A stretch of DNA of 64,000 nt from Brevundimonas huaxiensis (lineage in GTDB: Bacteria; Pseudomonadota; Alphaproteobacteria; Caulobacterales; Caulobacteraceae). Shown here one piece after another: positions 32,705 to 42,482 of this stretch. How positions within the stretch are numbered: the stretch's first letter is position 1; each line of letters begins with the position of its first letter. The position numbers and the translations under genes were made by a program. Where the stretch lies: positions 152,054 to 216,053 of the forward strand of contig NZ_JABBJE010000005.1 of NCBI RefSeq assembly GCF_014218725.1, given 5' to 3'. The notes beneath the pieces were generated by a model. That model was not told where the DNA came from. It searched no databases and worked only from the letters and a program-made list of their open reading frames with translations.

Positions 32705-35700
32705 GACGGGGTCTCCGTGGCGGGGGCCCGGTTTCGCTTCAGGGCCGGCAGCCGTTCGAACAACAGGGCGTACAAGGCGGGAATGAGCACCAGGGTGATG
32801 AGAGTCCCCAGAGCCAGCCCCCCGATCATGGCGGCGGCGAGCGGTCGCCAAAGGTCGCCGCCGAAGACGAACAGCGGCACCAGTCCGACGATGCAGGTCA
32901 GTTTGGTCATGACGATCGGACGCAGTCTGACCTCAGCGGCGCGCGCGACGGCTTCGGCGTGATCCGCACCTGCGGCGCGCTCTTCGACGATCCGCTCCAG
33001 CAAGAGGACGGCGTTGTTGACGATGATGCCGCCCAGCGCGAGCAGCCCCAAGGTTGCGGTGAAGTTCATTTCCTGGCCGGTCACGAAAAGTCCGAGCGTG
33101 GCGCCGATGATCACGAAGGGGATGGACGCCAGAACGATCACGGTCTTCCGCACGCTTCCGAACTGCCACAGGAACAGCGCGGCCATGCCGAGGATCGCCA
33201 GCGGCAGATACTGGTTCAGACCTGCGTTGGCTTCCTTCGACTCCTCGATCTCGCCTCCGAACTCGAGCGTGTGGCCGGGCGGCAGATCGAGCTTGGCCAG
33301 AGCAGGCCCGATCCTGTCCGTGATCGCCTGGGCGGTGAGGTCCGGGTGACGCGCGGTGATCGTGATGGCGGGTCGCTGATCGCGCCGGTTCAGCAGGCTG
33401 TTCTGATCGGCTAGACGCACGGTTGCGATGTCGGCCAGCGCCACTCCCTCGGCGACGGGCGTCATGCCGATCGTCTCGGGCGAAAGGCGCATCTCCGGCC
33501 GCGCTCTCAGAATGACCGGCGTGAGCAGATCGCCGCGCCGCAAGGTGGTGACGGCGGCGCCCGAGTAGACGGCCTGCAGGGCGTGCGAGACCTGGGCGGA
33601 CGTGACGCCCGCCGCCTCCGCCCGTGCGTTGTCGATGTCGATGACCAGGCTCGGTATCAAGGCTTCAGCGTTGTCGCGCACGTCTCGAATGCCGGGTACG
33701 GCCCGCAGATCCGCCATCACGGCGTCGGCGGCGACCTCGAGCACGCGGCGATCCGGGCCGGTCAGCCGGAAAACGGCCTGGCCGGATTCGGACGCGCCCA
33801 GCGAGAAGCGTTTGGGCTCGGTCCGCGCTTGTGGGAAGCGGGCTGCCAGGTCCGTGCGCAGGCGTTCGACAGCCGTATCGATATCGGCGTGCTTGTCGAG
33901 GTTGACGATGGCGTAGGCGCGGTTTGCGGCTGGTGTCGGCGGGTTCAGCCCCAGGATGAAGCGCGGTCCGCCGTCGCCGACATAGACGACGTTGCTGACG
34001 GCTTCGGGGTGAGCGGTCTTGTCGCTGAGCCTCGCCGAGATCGCCCGAGCGACGGCCAGCGTGGTCCGGGTCGATGTGCCGGGAGCCAGCTCAATCGGGA
34101 TCTGGACCTGGGCTCTGGCCGACGGCGACAGCAGTCCCGTCGGCAGCAGCCCGTTGAGCAAGATGGCCGCTGTCAGAAGCGCGACCATGGCGGAGACGAT
34201 CGTCACGGGACGTTTCACGATCCGACGAACCCGACCGGCATACCATTTGCGCAGTCTGCCGATCCAGCCGCCGTGTTCGTGGTCTGGATCGGGCGCCGCG
34301 ACGAACATCTTGCTCAACAAGGCGATGATCGTCAGCGACAGGAAGAGCGAGAGGAGCAGGGTGATCCCCAGGACCACCGCGAGACTGCGCATATACTCTG
34401 CGGTGTCGCTGGCGCCCGCGACCAAGGGCGCAAAGGCCAGGATGATGGCGAGCGAGGATATCAGCAACGGCGCGGTCATCGTCCGGCCTGCGGCGACAGC
34501 CGCCTCGAGAGCGGGCTCGCCGTCTCCGATGCGCCGCTGGTAATCCTCGACGATGACGATGCCGTTGTCGACGAAGATGCCCAGGGCGATGATGATGGCG
34601 GCGATCGAGACCTGGTGCAATTCGATGTTGAGGGCGCGCATCGCCAGCAATGTGCCGAGGACTGTGAGCGGCACGATCACGCCGGTCACCAGGCCGGCGC
34701 GCCAACCCAGAAACACCACAACCACCCCCATGACGATCGCGACGGTCTCGAGGAAGATCTTCCCGACTTTCAGCAGGTCGTGCGCGACCACTTCGGCCTG
34801 ATCGGTAACGACCGACAAGGTCATGCCAACCGGCAACTCGGCCTGAACCTCCTCCGCACGCGCCTCGAGTCTTGAGGCGAGGTCGACCACGTTCAGTCCG
34901 CGCTGCATCGAAACACCCAGAACCACCGCGGGCTTGCCGTCGAAGACGACCGCTGACACCGGCGGATCCTGCGGACGCTGTTGGATGGTCGCCAGGGCCG
35001 ACAGGGGCAACGAGCCGCGCTGCGGAAGGGCGATGGGAACGGAGCCGACGGCGCCGGCGCTGGTCAGTTCGCCGCTGGTCTGCAAGGTCAGCGTGCGGCC
35101 CGAGATGTCGATCTCGCCGGCGGGCGTGACCCCGTTCCGTTCGGCGATCGCCTTGGCGATCGCCTCCATCGAAACGCCAGCGCTCGCCAGTTTGGCAGGG
35201 TCGACGTCGATGTAGATCTGGTCCTCCTGCGCTCCGTGAAGCGACACCTGCTCCACGCCTTCGACGTTCTGCAGACGCAGGCGGGCCACGCGGGCGAACT
35301 CGTGCAACTGACCCGGCGTGTAGGCTGGCCCGGTCAGGGCCAGGGTCATCACCGAGACCCGACCCCAGGAATCATTCAGGATGGGGCCGGTCGTGCCTTG
35401 GGGAAACTGGGAGGCGGCCTCGTTCGCTCTGGCGCGCAGCTGTTGCCAGACCTCCCCCACCCGTCTCGGCTCCGTGGCGTCGTGAAGGGCGACGGTCATG
35501 AAGATCGATCCGGGCCGAACCGCCGTTTCGATCGTATCGACATCGGCGAGGGTGCGAATCCGCTCCTCGAGCGGTTTGGCGATGAGACTTTCCATCCGTT
35601 CGGGCGACGCGCCCGGGAGATAGGCTTCTATAGTGGCGGCGCGGAACGGAACGGTGGGTTCTTCAGTGGCGGGGAAGCCGACCAAGGCGCCGATCCCCGC

Positions 35701-35769
35701 GACCAGAAGCGCCAGTGCGCCGATGAGGGTGAAACGCGACCGTTTCACCGCGATAGCGGTCAGAGACAT
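32701..35769 (-). CDS. RND-family efflux pump, inner-membrane subunit
   Basis: 1022 residues with the twelve-helix RND layout: one N-terminal helix, a large periplasmic loop, helices 2-7, a second loop and helices 8-12. Helix 4 carries GIFVDNGIVIVED, with a single Asp preceding Asn where AcrB-type pumps have two Asp residues, so it belongs to a divergent hydrophobe/amphiphile branch. Proton-driven export of toxic small molecules is the expected role; the substrate is unknown. It sits in a TetR-MFP-RND-OMF operon. Confidence 0.92.
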   Translation of the reverse strand: MSLTAIAVKRSRFTLIGALALLVAGIGALVGFPATEEPTVPFRAATIEAYLPGASPERMESLIAKPLEERIRTLADVDTIETAVRPGSIFMTVALHDATEPRRVGEVWQQLRARANEAASQFPQGTTGPILNDSWGRVSVMTLALTGPAYTPGQLHEFARVARLRLQNVEGVEQVSLHGAQEDQIYIDVDPAKLASAGVSMEAIAKAIAERNGVTPAGEIDISGRTLTLQTSGELTSAGAVGSVPIALPQRGSLPLSALATIQQRPQDPPVSAVVFDGKPAVVLGVSMQRGLNVVDLASRLEARAEEVQAELPVGMTLSVVTDQAEVVAHDLLKVGKIFLETVAIVMGVVVVFLGWRAGLVTGVIVPLTVLGTLLAMRALNIELHQVSIAAIIIALGIFVDNGIVIVEDYQRRIGDGEPALEAAVAAGRTMTAPLLISSLAIILAFAPLVAGASDTAEYMRSLAVVLGITLLLSLFLSLTIIALLSKMFVAAPDPDHEHGGWIGRLRKWYAGRVRRIVKRPVTIVSAMVALLTAAILLNGLLPTGLLSPSARAQVQIPIELAPGTSTRTTLAVARAISARLSDKTAHPEAVSNVVYVGDGGPRFILGLNPPTPAANRAYAIVNLDKHADIDTAVERLRTDLAARFPQARTEPKRFSLGASESGQAVFRLTGPDRRVLEVAADAVMADLRAVPGIRDVRDNAEALIPSLVIDIDNARAEAAGVTSAQVSHALQAVYSGAAVTTLRRGDLLTPVILRARPEMRLSPETIGMTPVAEGVALADIATVRLADQNSLLNRRDQRPAITITARHPDLTAQAITDRIGPALAKLDLPPGHTLEFGGEIEESKEANAGLNQYLPLAILGMAALFLWQFGSVRKTVIVLASIPFVIIGATLGLFVTGQEMNFTATLGLLALGGIIVNNAVLLLERIVEERAAGADHAEAVARAAEVRLRPIVMTKLTCIVGLVPLFVFGGDLWRPLAAAMIGGLALGTLITLVLIPALYALLFERLPALKRNRAPATETPS

Positions 35770-35783
35770 GATCGAAGCGCCGG

Positions 35784-36908
35784 TCAGGAGGTGAAGGGAA
35801 TCGGGCGGACGGTCTGGCCGACCCTGAGCAGTTCGGCGCCATCCGCGACGATCCGCTGGCCAGGAACGAGCGGACCGCGGATTCTCGCGCCGTCCGGCGT
35901 CACGGCGATGAGCGTGACGGGGACCGCAGACAACCGATTGCGATCGTCGAGACGAAGCACGCGCCGTTCGCCGGACCGCGCAGCGACAAGCGCGGACAAG
36001 GGCGCCGTGACAGCATCCGCGTTGACTGCGCCGCCCGCCAGTCTGAGCTCGACCGCGGCGCCGCTCGGCGGCGCGCCGTCCAGGATCGCAAACCGCGCCA
36101 TGCGGGCATCCACCCCGGCGGCTTGTGACGATACGCCGACCAGTCGGGCGGATCCGGACCCGTTTCCGTAGCGGAAGACGGCGACATCGCCGATTTTGGC
36201 TGTGTCGAGAACATCTCCAGAAAGCGCCGCCAAGATTTCACGCCGGTTTCCGGATTCGAGCGCGAACATCGGAGCGCCGGCCGCGAGCACGGCCGAGAGT
36301 TCGACATGGCGGGTTGCGATCACGCCGTCGGCGGGCGCGCGGATGACGGCCGTGCGGGCGAGGCGCGCCGCCTGGGCGGCCTGGGCGCTCGCCCCGCGGT
36401 CCTGCTGCTCGGCTTCGGATGCGGCCGTTCTGGCCTGGTCGAGATCGCGCTGCGGCGCGGCGCCGGCGGCGACCAAGGCTTCCAGACGACGGACTTCGCG
36501 CCGGGCCCCGTCCAGACCGACCTTGGCGGCTTGGGCTCCGGCGGCGGCGCGAGCCGCTTCCAGCCTGAGCGGTTCGGGGTCGAGCTCGGCGAGGATCTGA
36601 CCCTGACGGACTTGATCGCCGACATTGACGTAAAGTCTCACGACACGACCGCCGGTCTCCGTCGCCACTTCATGGACTCCGAGGGAGCGGACCGTCCCGA
36701 CGGCCGCGAAATGTTCGCCGTCCGCCGCCCTCACTCGCACCGTCAGAGCGGGCTTCGGCGCATCCATTCGAGAGGTCGCGTCCGGCGCGCAGCCGACAAG
36801 GAAGACAGAAGCGCTCGCGACCAAGGACGTAAACGTCAGGAGAGCCGCCCCAGATATAAGTGAGGCCTTGCTTACGTTTTGCGCAGAGCGATTTGCGGGA
36901 GACGTCAT
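35784..36908 (-). CDS. RND efflux membrane-fusion (periplasmic adaptor) protein
   Basis: 374 residues. The N-terminal hydrophobic signal ends LVGC, suggesting a lipoprotein. The biotinyl-lipoyl half-motif GGRVVRLYVNVGDQVRQGQILAELDPEPLRLE is followed by a coiled-coil hairpin rich in Ala/Glu/Arg (about 115-185) and then ARTAVIRAPADGVIATRHVELSAVLAAGAPMF, the second lipoyl half. It couples the RND pump to the outer-membrane duct. It ends 14 bp before the pump gene and starts 39 bp after the TetR gene. Confidence 0.92.
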   Translation of the reverse strand: MTSPANRSAQNVSKASLISGAALLTFTSLVASASVFLVGCAPDATSRMDAPKPALTVRVRAADGEHFAAVGTVRSLGVHEVATETGGRVVRLYVNVGDQVRQGQILAELDPEPLRLEAARAAAGAQAAKVGLDGARREVRRLEALVAAGAAPQRDLDQARTAASEAEQQDRGASAQAAQAARLARTAVIRAPADGVIATRHVELSAVLAAGAPMFALESGNRREILAALSGDVLDTAKIGDVAVFRYGNGSGSARLVGVSSQAAGVDARMARFAILDGAPPSGAAVELRLAGGAVNADAVTAPLSALVAARSGERRVLRLDDRNRLSAVPVTLIAVTPDGARIRGPLVPGQRIVADGAELLRVGQTVRPIPFTS

Positions 36909-36947
36909 GGCGTGTCGGATCCGGTTTGGGTGAGTGGGTGGCTGGGA

Positions 36948-37577
36948 CTAGCGCGCGGAGTCTGGCGCGATCGTGCGCCTGATCATGGCGAGGGACGCCG
37001 CCACGAACGGCCCGCGCGCCGCATTCGGCAGACAGAGCCGGCCATAGATGCCATCACAAAGACAACTGACGGCCAGCGCGACCTCTTCAGGATCGACATT
37101 CGGATCGATCTGGCCGCGGGCTTGAGCGGACGCGATCACATGGGTCAATGCTGCGGTCATGCGAACGTCGGACGCCACCAGCATCTCGGCGACCGCGGGG
37201 GATCGGGACGCTTCAGCCACGATTTCAACGCGCAGGCGGGCCATGGATTCGATAATAGGATCCGTCGCGAGAGCGCCAAGAACCTGCTCGACCACAAAGA
37301 GGAAATCCTCAGCGTCGCGCAAGCGATCGATCAGAGCGATGCCCAGCTCCAGATCCTTTTCGACGAGCGCCAGGACCAGCGCTTCCTTGTTCTCGAAATA
37401 CTGGTACAGGCCGGCGATGCTGATGCCCGCCTCGGCGCTGATTTCCGCCGTGGTCGTCGCGTGGAAACCCCGCCGCAGGAAGCAGGCATGCGCGGCGTCG
37501 AGAATCTGCGCCTGGCGCTCGGCGCGGGCGACGGGATCGGCGGGACGTCCACGACGGTTGGGGGCGGAAGCGGTCAT
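36948..37577 (-). CDS. TetR-family repressor of the RND operon
   Basis: 209 residues. The N-terminal HTH reads AQILDAAHACFLRRGFHATTTAEISAEAGISIAGLYQYFENKEALVLALVE, the TetR hallmark. The ligand domain follows. It is the first gene of the efflux operon, so autoregulation together with the pump is likely. The near-palindromic operator candidate at 37589-37604 lies 12 bp before its start codon. Confidence 0.92.
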   Translation of the reverse strand: MTASAPNRRGRPADPVARAERQAQILDAAHACFLRRGFHATTTAEISAEAGISIAGLYQYFENKEALVLALVEKDLELGIALIDRLRDAEDFLFVVEQVLGALATDPIIESMARLRVEIVAEASRSPAVAEMLVASDVRMTAALTHVIASAQARGQIDPNVDPEEVALAVSCLCDGIYGRLCLPNAARGPFVAASLAMIRRTIAPDSAR

Positions 37578-37588
37578 AGGTGATATTT

Positions 37589-37604
37589 ATAAGTGATCAT
37601 TTAT
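37589..37604 (-). promoter_or_regulatory. Probable TetR operator
   Basis: ATAAGTGATCATTTAT is palindromic except for one mismatched pair, centred on TGATCA, and lies in an AT-rich stretch 12 bp upstream of the TetR gene and 49 bp upstream of the SMR gene on the other strand. The position would allow control of both directions. Confidence 0.6.
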
Positions 37605-37652
37605 TTAAGTCAACCCGTTGCCTTCGATGTTGGCGAGAGGTAGATTTCCTTC

Positions 37653-37982
37653 ATGAAATATCTGCTTCTCACCATTGCGATCCTCGCCGAAGTGGCCGCC
37701 ACCTCGTCCATGAAATTGTCGGAAGGCTTCACGCGTCCTTTGTGGGCCGGAGCCACAATCGTCGGCTACGGCGTCGCCTTCTACTTCCTGTCACTGACGC
37801 TCAAGTCGATGCCGACAGGCATCGCCTATGCAATTTGGGCTGGCGCGGGGATTGTCCTCATCTCCCTGATCGCCTGGCTTTTTCAGGGCCAGAAGCTCGA
37901 CACCCCCGCTATTGCCGGCATGACCTTTATCGTTGTGGGCGTCGTAGTGATGAACGTCTTCTCCAAAGTCGCTGCGCACTAG
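37653..37982 (+). CDS. SMR-family multidrug efflux protein (EmrE/QacE-like)
   Basis: 109 residues with four transmembrane helices. The essential Glu lies in helix 1 (LLLTIAILAEVAATSSMKLSEGFTRP), and the AYAIWAGAGIVLISLIAWLFQGQKLD signature is present. SMR proteins export quaternary ammonium compounds and other cations as dimers. It is divergent from the TetR gene, with a shared AT-rich control region. Its stop codon abuts the IS481 remnant. Confidence 0.92.
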   Translation: MKYLLLTIAILAEVAATSSMKLSEGFTRPLWAGATIVGYGVAFYFLSLTLKSMPTGIAYAIWAGAGIVLISLIAWLFQGQKLDTPAIAGMTFIVVGVVVMNVFSKVAAH

Positions 37983-38190
37983 GTTTCGGTCCGGAGATGA
38001 AGGGGATCGTCTGTGAAACGGTCTGGCCCGTCAGCCCGAGCCTTGCAGACGCCTTTGTTGGGCGTGAGACCCTTTGAAGTCTTGAACCGCTTGGCGAAAT
38101 CGCACGCGTCGAGGACGCTGACGAAGGACTGCCCAGCTGTTGATGGCTGACGTAATGATGACGGCGGATGGTGGCTTCCCTCTGCGGTAG
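37979..38190 (-). pseudogene. IS481-family transposase C-terminal remnant, frameshifted
   Basis: Conceptual translation of the minus strand gives REATIRRHHYVSHQQL, then after a frameshift DFAKRFKTSKGLTPNKGVC and GPDRFTDDPLHL before a stop. These match the C-terminus of IS481 transposases (K-E-A-T-V-K-R-x-H-Y, FAxRLKTLxGLTP, PDRFxxDPxH). The remaining transposase and both IS ends are not visible, so it is a dead fragment. Confidence 0.75.
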
Positions 38191-38353
38191 GTCGATCGGT
38201 TCGGGCTGACCGTCAGTGCGCCTGCCGACGCTTCCAACTGGCTGTGACGCTGCGGTCTGGGTGTAGGTACACAAAAGAGAAGTATCTTGCCGAGATCCGG
38301 GCGTTCCCTACGTTGGAGGGGTACTGCCCTTTTTCGGACTGTAGGAAGGCTCG

Positions 38354-38785
38354 ATGCCCAAGCGCAGAAATTACGATATCCTGCCCGCCTGCTCGATGGA
38401 GGCGGCGCTGAACCTCATCAATGGACGCTGGAAAGGCGTCATCCTTTACCATTTGCTCACTGACGGGACCACGCGGTTCAATGAGCTGCATCGCCGCCTG
38501 CCAGGCTCCACGCCACGCCTGCTGACCAAGCAGCTGCGCGAATTGGAAGAGGACGGTTTCATCAACCGCACGATCTACCCGGTCGTGCCGCCCAAGGTGG
38601 AATACTCGCTCACGGACGAAGGCCGAACCATTGGCCCGATCCTGCTTCAGCTTCGCGGTTGGGGGCATGGCTGGCTGCGCCGCCGGGGCCTGACCACGCT
38701 GGCCGACGATGTCGAGACGAATGCCGCCGACACCGGCCGGTTTGCCGATGGGCCTGGTGCGCCGGATATGGCAAGCGCCGCCTGA
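38354..38785 (+). CDS. HxlR-family transcriptional regulator
   Basis: 143 residues. Winged HTH of the HxlR type: ILPACSMEAALNLINGRWKGVILYHLLTDGTTRFNELHRRLPGSTPRLLTKQLRELEEDGFINRTIYPVVPPKVEYSLTDEGRT. The Cys near residue 14 is a common redox or electrophile-sensing position in the family. HxlR proteins usually control a nearby oxidoreductase. The converging alcohol dehydrogenase cluster is the closest candidate, but no binding site is proven. Confidence 0.9.
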   Translation: MPKRRNYDILPACSMEAALNLINGRWKGVILYHLLTDGTTRFNELHRRLPGSTPRLLTKQLRELEEDGFINRTIYPVVPPKVEYSLTDEGRTIGPILLQLRGWGHGWLRRRGLTTLADDVETNAADTGRFADGPGAPDMASAA

Positions 38786-39021
38786 TCTGTGTTGGGCTGA
38801 GAGGGCGAGCGCCGTCGCGCAATCGCCGATCTGCTTTCTCGTCACAACCGATCGAATCCTGGCATGACGAGCCTGACGACTTGATGGCTCAGCGACGTGT
38901 CGCAAGGTCAGAGCCTGCGTTTCCCGATCATCAATCGAACAGGTGCGAGCCTCGTCCAGATCAACCTTGGCGGCGAGTGCGCGCTCAGCCGCCAAGGCGT
39001 GTTTAAGCGATCCTGATCAAA

Positions 39022-40128
39022 TCAGGTCGGGCGCACGATCGGTTTCAGGACAAGGCCGGACTCGGAGTCTGCGATGGCCTGGTTAATGTCGGCGAGGTCG
39101 TAGAATTTGACCAGTCTGTCGAAGGGGAACTTGCCTAGGCGCCACAGCTCTATCAACTGAGGAATGAACACCTGCGGCACGCTATCCCCCTCGATGATTC
39201 CGCGGACCGTGCGCCCGAACAGCAAGGTGTTCATATCCAGGTTGACGCGTGCGCCTGCCGCCGGTGCGCCGACAAGACCACAGACACCCGGTATGCGGAG
39301 GGCGTCGATGGCCTGAACCAGCACCTTGTCGTTGCCCGTGCATTCGAGCGAGAAATCCACGCCGCCCGTTTCGCTCAGCTCCCGGATCCGAGCGACGGCG
39401 TCTTCCCTGAGGGCGTTGATGACGTGGGTCGCGCCGAGTTCCGTAGCGAGGGCAAGCCTGTCGTCGTGGAGATCGACCATCATGATTTTCGCGCAGCCGG
39501 TGGCGGCCGCCGCCATCGCGGCGGACAGTCCGACCGACCCAGCGCCGAAGATGGCGATGCTGGACCCTGCATGCGGTTTAAGCGCGTTGAGCACTGCGCC
39601 CACGCCGGTAGACACGCCGCAACCGAGCGGCCCCATCAGTTCGAGCGGGACGTCCTTGCGGATCTTGATCGCATTGCGCTCGGTGGCCACCGCATAGGCG
39701 CCGAAGCTCGACTGCGAAAAGAAGGCGCTTCCCACCGGATGGTCGTGGACGTCACACATCGTCTGTGAGCCGTCCAGGCGGGCGCCCTTGAAGTTGCGGT
39801 CGTAGAATTCGACGCAATACCCCGACCGGCCTGCCTTGCACGAACCGCAGACGCCGCAATGGCCGAAGGCGAGCACGACGTGGTCTCCGGGCTGCAGCGA
39901 TCTCACACCGTCGCCGACCGCTTCTACGACACCGGCGCCTTCATGGCCCAGCACAAGCGGCAGCGGCACGGGATATCCCTGATCCCGCACGACTATGTCT
40001 GTATGGCACACGCCCGTCCCAACGATTCTTACGACCACCTCGTCGTGTCTCGGTTCCCCTAACTTAACGTCCTCGATGACCAGAGGACCGGCCTTCTCCC
40101 GAACGACCGCTGCCTTGCCTTCAAACAT
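39022..40128 (-). CDS. Zn-dependent alcohol dehydrogenase (aryl/benzyl alcohol type)
   Basis: 368 residues from ATG 40128, with AAGGAG upstream. The catalytic Zn site has Cys and His in GTGVCHTD and GHEGAG; the structural Zn site is CGVCGSCKAGRSGYC with four Cys. The NAD-binding motif is GAGSVGLS. The sequence resembles aryl-alcohol/benzyl alcohol dehydrogenases (NAD). It is the last gene of the nine-gene minus-strand catabolic run and would oxidise an alcohol intermediate to the aldehyde. Confidence 0.9.
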   Translation of the reverse strand: MFEGKAAVVREKAGPLVIEDVKLGEPRHDEVVVRIVGTGVCHTDIVVRDQGYPVPLPLVLGHEGAGVVEAVGDGVRSLQPGDHVVLAFGHCGVCGSCKAGRSGYCVEFYDRNFKGARLDGSQTMCDVHDHPVGSAFFSQSSFGAYAVATERNAIKIRKDVPLELMGPLGCGVSTGVGAVLNALKPHAGSSIAIFGAGSVGLSAAMAAAATGCAKIMMVDLHDDRLALATELGATHVINALREDAVARIRELSETGGVDFSLECTGNDKVLVQAIDALRIPGVCGLVGAPAAGARVNLDMNTLLFGRTVRGIIEGDSVPQVFIPQLIELWRLGKFPFDRLVKFYDLADINQAIADSESGLVLKPIVRPT

Positions 40129-40333
40129 CCTATGCTCCTTGAACAACACGGCCGCCGGCGACCGTGATTTGCCTTCCATCCACGGAATCGGATGTCGCGA
40201 GATCGACGCCGCGTCTGCGACATCGTCAGCCCGCGAAAGCGATCCAACGAAAGGAAGGAGAGAAATTTCACTCGGCGTTCCGAACGCCCGCGACACGCGC
40301 CGACGCCTTGAGCTGTCGGCTCCTCAGACCTCG

Positions 40334-41338
40334 TCACTCAAAGCCGGACAGCGTAATCTTGCCGATCGCCTCGCCCCTTTCGATCCGGCGGTGGGCCGCA
40401 CGCAGATTCTCGGCCGTGATCGCGCCGGCGTCTTCGGTCATCGTCGTGACCAGCACGCCGGCGTCGATGAGCTCGGAAACAGCGTTGAGGATTTGGTGCT
40501 GGGCGATCATGTCGTCCGTCTCGAAGAGCGACCGGGTGAAGACCATTTCCCAGGTCACGCTGACGCTCTTGGGCTTTAGAATGGCGATGTCGAGCGCCAC
40601 GTCATCGATCAGCGACAGATGGCCTTGGGGCGCGATGATCTCGGCGATCTCCGCCAGATGCACGTCCGTGCCGGTGAGTCCCGCGACATAATCGACATGA
40701 TCGAGGCCGAGCGCCCTGACCGCACCATCGAGGGGTGCGTGATGATCCACGACGTGATGGGCTCCCATCTTTTTGACCCAGGCGATGGTCTCGGGGCGTG
40801 AGGCCGACGCGATGACTTCCAGCCCCGTCAGTCGACGCGCCAGCTGGATCAGGATGGAGCCCACGCCCCCCGCGCCGTTGATGATGAGCAACGCGCCGCC
40901 ACCCGTTTTGACGCCGTATGGCACCCGCAGACGATCAAACAACAGTTCCCAGGCCGTGAGGGCGGTCAACGGCAGCGCGGCGGACTCGGCGAAGCTCAGC
41001 GAGCGAGGTTTGCGCCCCGCAAGGCGTTCATCGACCAGATGATACTCCGCGTTTGTTCCCGGTCGATCGATCGCGCCGCTGTAGAAGACTTCGTCGCCGA
41101 CCTCGAACAGGGAGACGTCCGATCCGACGGCCTCCACAACGCCGGCCGCGTCATAGCCCAGAATCTTGGGCGAGCCGGACGTGGCGCCGGTGTTCATACG
41201 AACCTTGCAGTCGACCGGGTTGACGGACACCGCCTTGACGGAAACCCGAAGATCCCTTGGGCCGGGCGCAGCGGCGTCGATGGTAAGGTCAAACAGACCG
41301 TCGGCGTCGCCTGCTTTCAGGTAGCCGATAGCTTTCAT
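40334..41338 (-). CDS. Zinc-type alcohol dehydrogenase-like / quinone oxidoreductase (MDR superfamily)
   Basis: 334 residues. The MDR fold has no Zn-binding Cys cluster. Features are MKAIGYLKAGD, VKAVSVNPVDCKVR, GYDAAGVVEAVG, the NADPH motif GAGGVGSI and the C-terminal RRIERGEAIGKITL. It resembles the YogA/ZADH group. It probably acts as an NADPH-dependent enone or quinone reductase. Located between the OYE and alcohol dehydrogenase genes on the same strand. Confidence 0.87.
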   Translation of the reverse strand: MKAIGYLKAGDADGLFDLTIDAAAPGPRDLRVSVKAVSVNPVDCKVRMNTGATSGSPKILGYDAAGVVEAVGSDVSLFEVGDEVFYSGAIDRPGTNAEYHLVDERLAGRKPRSLSFAESAALPLTALTAWELLFDRLRVPYGVKTGGGALLIINGAGGVGSILIQLARRLTGLEVIASASRPETIAWVKKMGAHHVVDHHAPLDGAVRALGLDHVDYVAGLTGTDVHLAEIAEIIAPQGHLSLIDDVALDIAILKPKSVSVTWEMVFTRSLFETDDMIAQHQILNAVSELIDAGVLVTTMTEDAGAITAENLRAAHRRIERGEAIGKITLSGFE

Positions 41339-41414
41339 GGAAAAGTTCCTTCTGGGAGGACAGGTCGTCGGCGGTTCGGCTGACGAAGATCGCGTTGACG
41401 GCGCGCCGGGGCGG

Positions 41415-42482
41415 TCAGGCTTCGGTGAGCGCTGCAGCCGGTCGGGGCGGCTGACTGCGCTGCCAGTTCGAGCCATAGCGTGTGTACTGCGGCGGAACCG
41501 GCAGGGGCGTGCGCAAGTCGTCCGCAGCCGCCCGGGCCCAGAACGGCTCCTTGAGGATCTCGCGTCCGATCAGGACGATATCCGCACGGCCATTCTGGAG
41601 GATTTCCTCGGCCTGCCGACCCGTTTCGATCAGACCGACGGCGCCGGTCTTGATGCCGACCTCGCGTCGGATCTTCTCTGCGGCGGGTACCTGATAGTTG
41701 GGGTAGCTCTCGACCTTGATCATCGCCGTGCCGCCCGATGAGCAGTCGATGAGGTCTATGCCGCGTTCCTTCATCCATTTTCCATAGATGACGAAATCGT
41801 CCGGAGTATTGCCGCCTTCGACATAGTCGGTGGACGAGATGCGCAGGAACAGAGGACCGTCCCACTGCGAGCGCACCGCGTCGATCACTTCGCCGACAAT
41901 GCGGAAGCGGTTTTCATGGTTGCCGCCGTATTCGTCAGTGCGGTGATTTGTAAGCGGCGACAGGAATCCATTGAGCAGATAACCATGCGCGGTGTGGATC
42001 TCGATGACGTCGAACCCGGCTTCCTTGGCGCGGCGAGCGCCCTGGCCGAAGGCTTCGACGACTTCCTTGATGCCTTCAGTCGTCAGCGCCTCGGGAACGC
42101 GCGACTCGGGCGTGAACGGAATAGCAGAGGCCGCGACAGCGCGGCCGTCAACGCCGAGTTGACGACCAGCATGGCCCAGCTGGCATCCTGCCTTGGCGTC
42201 GAAACGGTGAATGATCTCGACCATGCGGGACAGACCCGGCACCTGATCCTCATTCCAGATACCAATATCTCCAGGACCGATGAGGCCATTGTCCATTATG
42301 GCGGTCGTCTCGAGGAATATCAGGCCTGCTCCGCCCAGCGCTCGTGCCCCGTAATGGACGAGATGGAAGTCGCTGATGCATCCGTCTTCGCCGGCCGAGT
42401 GCATGCACATCGGCGACATGGCGATCCGGTTCTTGAACTCGGCGCCTCGGATCGTGATGGGGGAGAAAAGTTTAGCGGACAT
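41415..42482 (-). CDS. Old Yellow Enzyme-type NADH:flavin oxidoreductase (YqjM-like)
   Basis: 355 residues, FMN TIM-barrel. Features are FKNRIAMSPMCMHSA, GQLGHAGRQ, the HTAHGYLLNGFLSPLTNHRTDEYGG block with substrate-binding His residues, and GLIETGRQAEEIL...DIVLIGREILKEPFW. Cys in SPMC fits the YqjM class of thermophilic-like OYEs. It reduces activated C=C bonds with NAD(P)H. The start at 42482 is chosen for the MSAKLFSPITIRG onset; the extra 25 residues upstream are unconserved. Confidence 0.9.
   Translation of the reverse strand: MSAKLFSPITIRGAEFKNRIAMSPMCMHSAGEDGCISDFHLVHYGARALGGAGLIFLETTAIMDNGLIGPGDIGIWNEDQVPGLSRMVEIIHRFDAKAGCQLGHAGRQLGVDGRAVAASAIPFTPESRVPEALTTEGIKEVVEAFGQGARRAKEAGFDVIEIHTAHGYLLNGFLSPLTNHRTDEYGGNHENRFRIVGEVIDAVRSQWDGPLFLRISSTDYVEGGNTPDDFVIYGKWMKERGIDLIDCSSGGTAMIKVESYPNYQVPAAEKIRREVGIKTGAVGLIETGRQAEEILQNGRADIVLIGREILKEPFWARAAADDLRTPLPVPPQYTRYGSNWQRSQPPRPAAALTEA

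Noticed and set aside
33583..34875. 430-residue plus-strand open frame
   Set aside because: Antisense to the RND pump gene; composition is Asp/Arg/Gln-rich without a fold signature.
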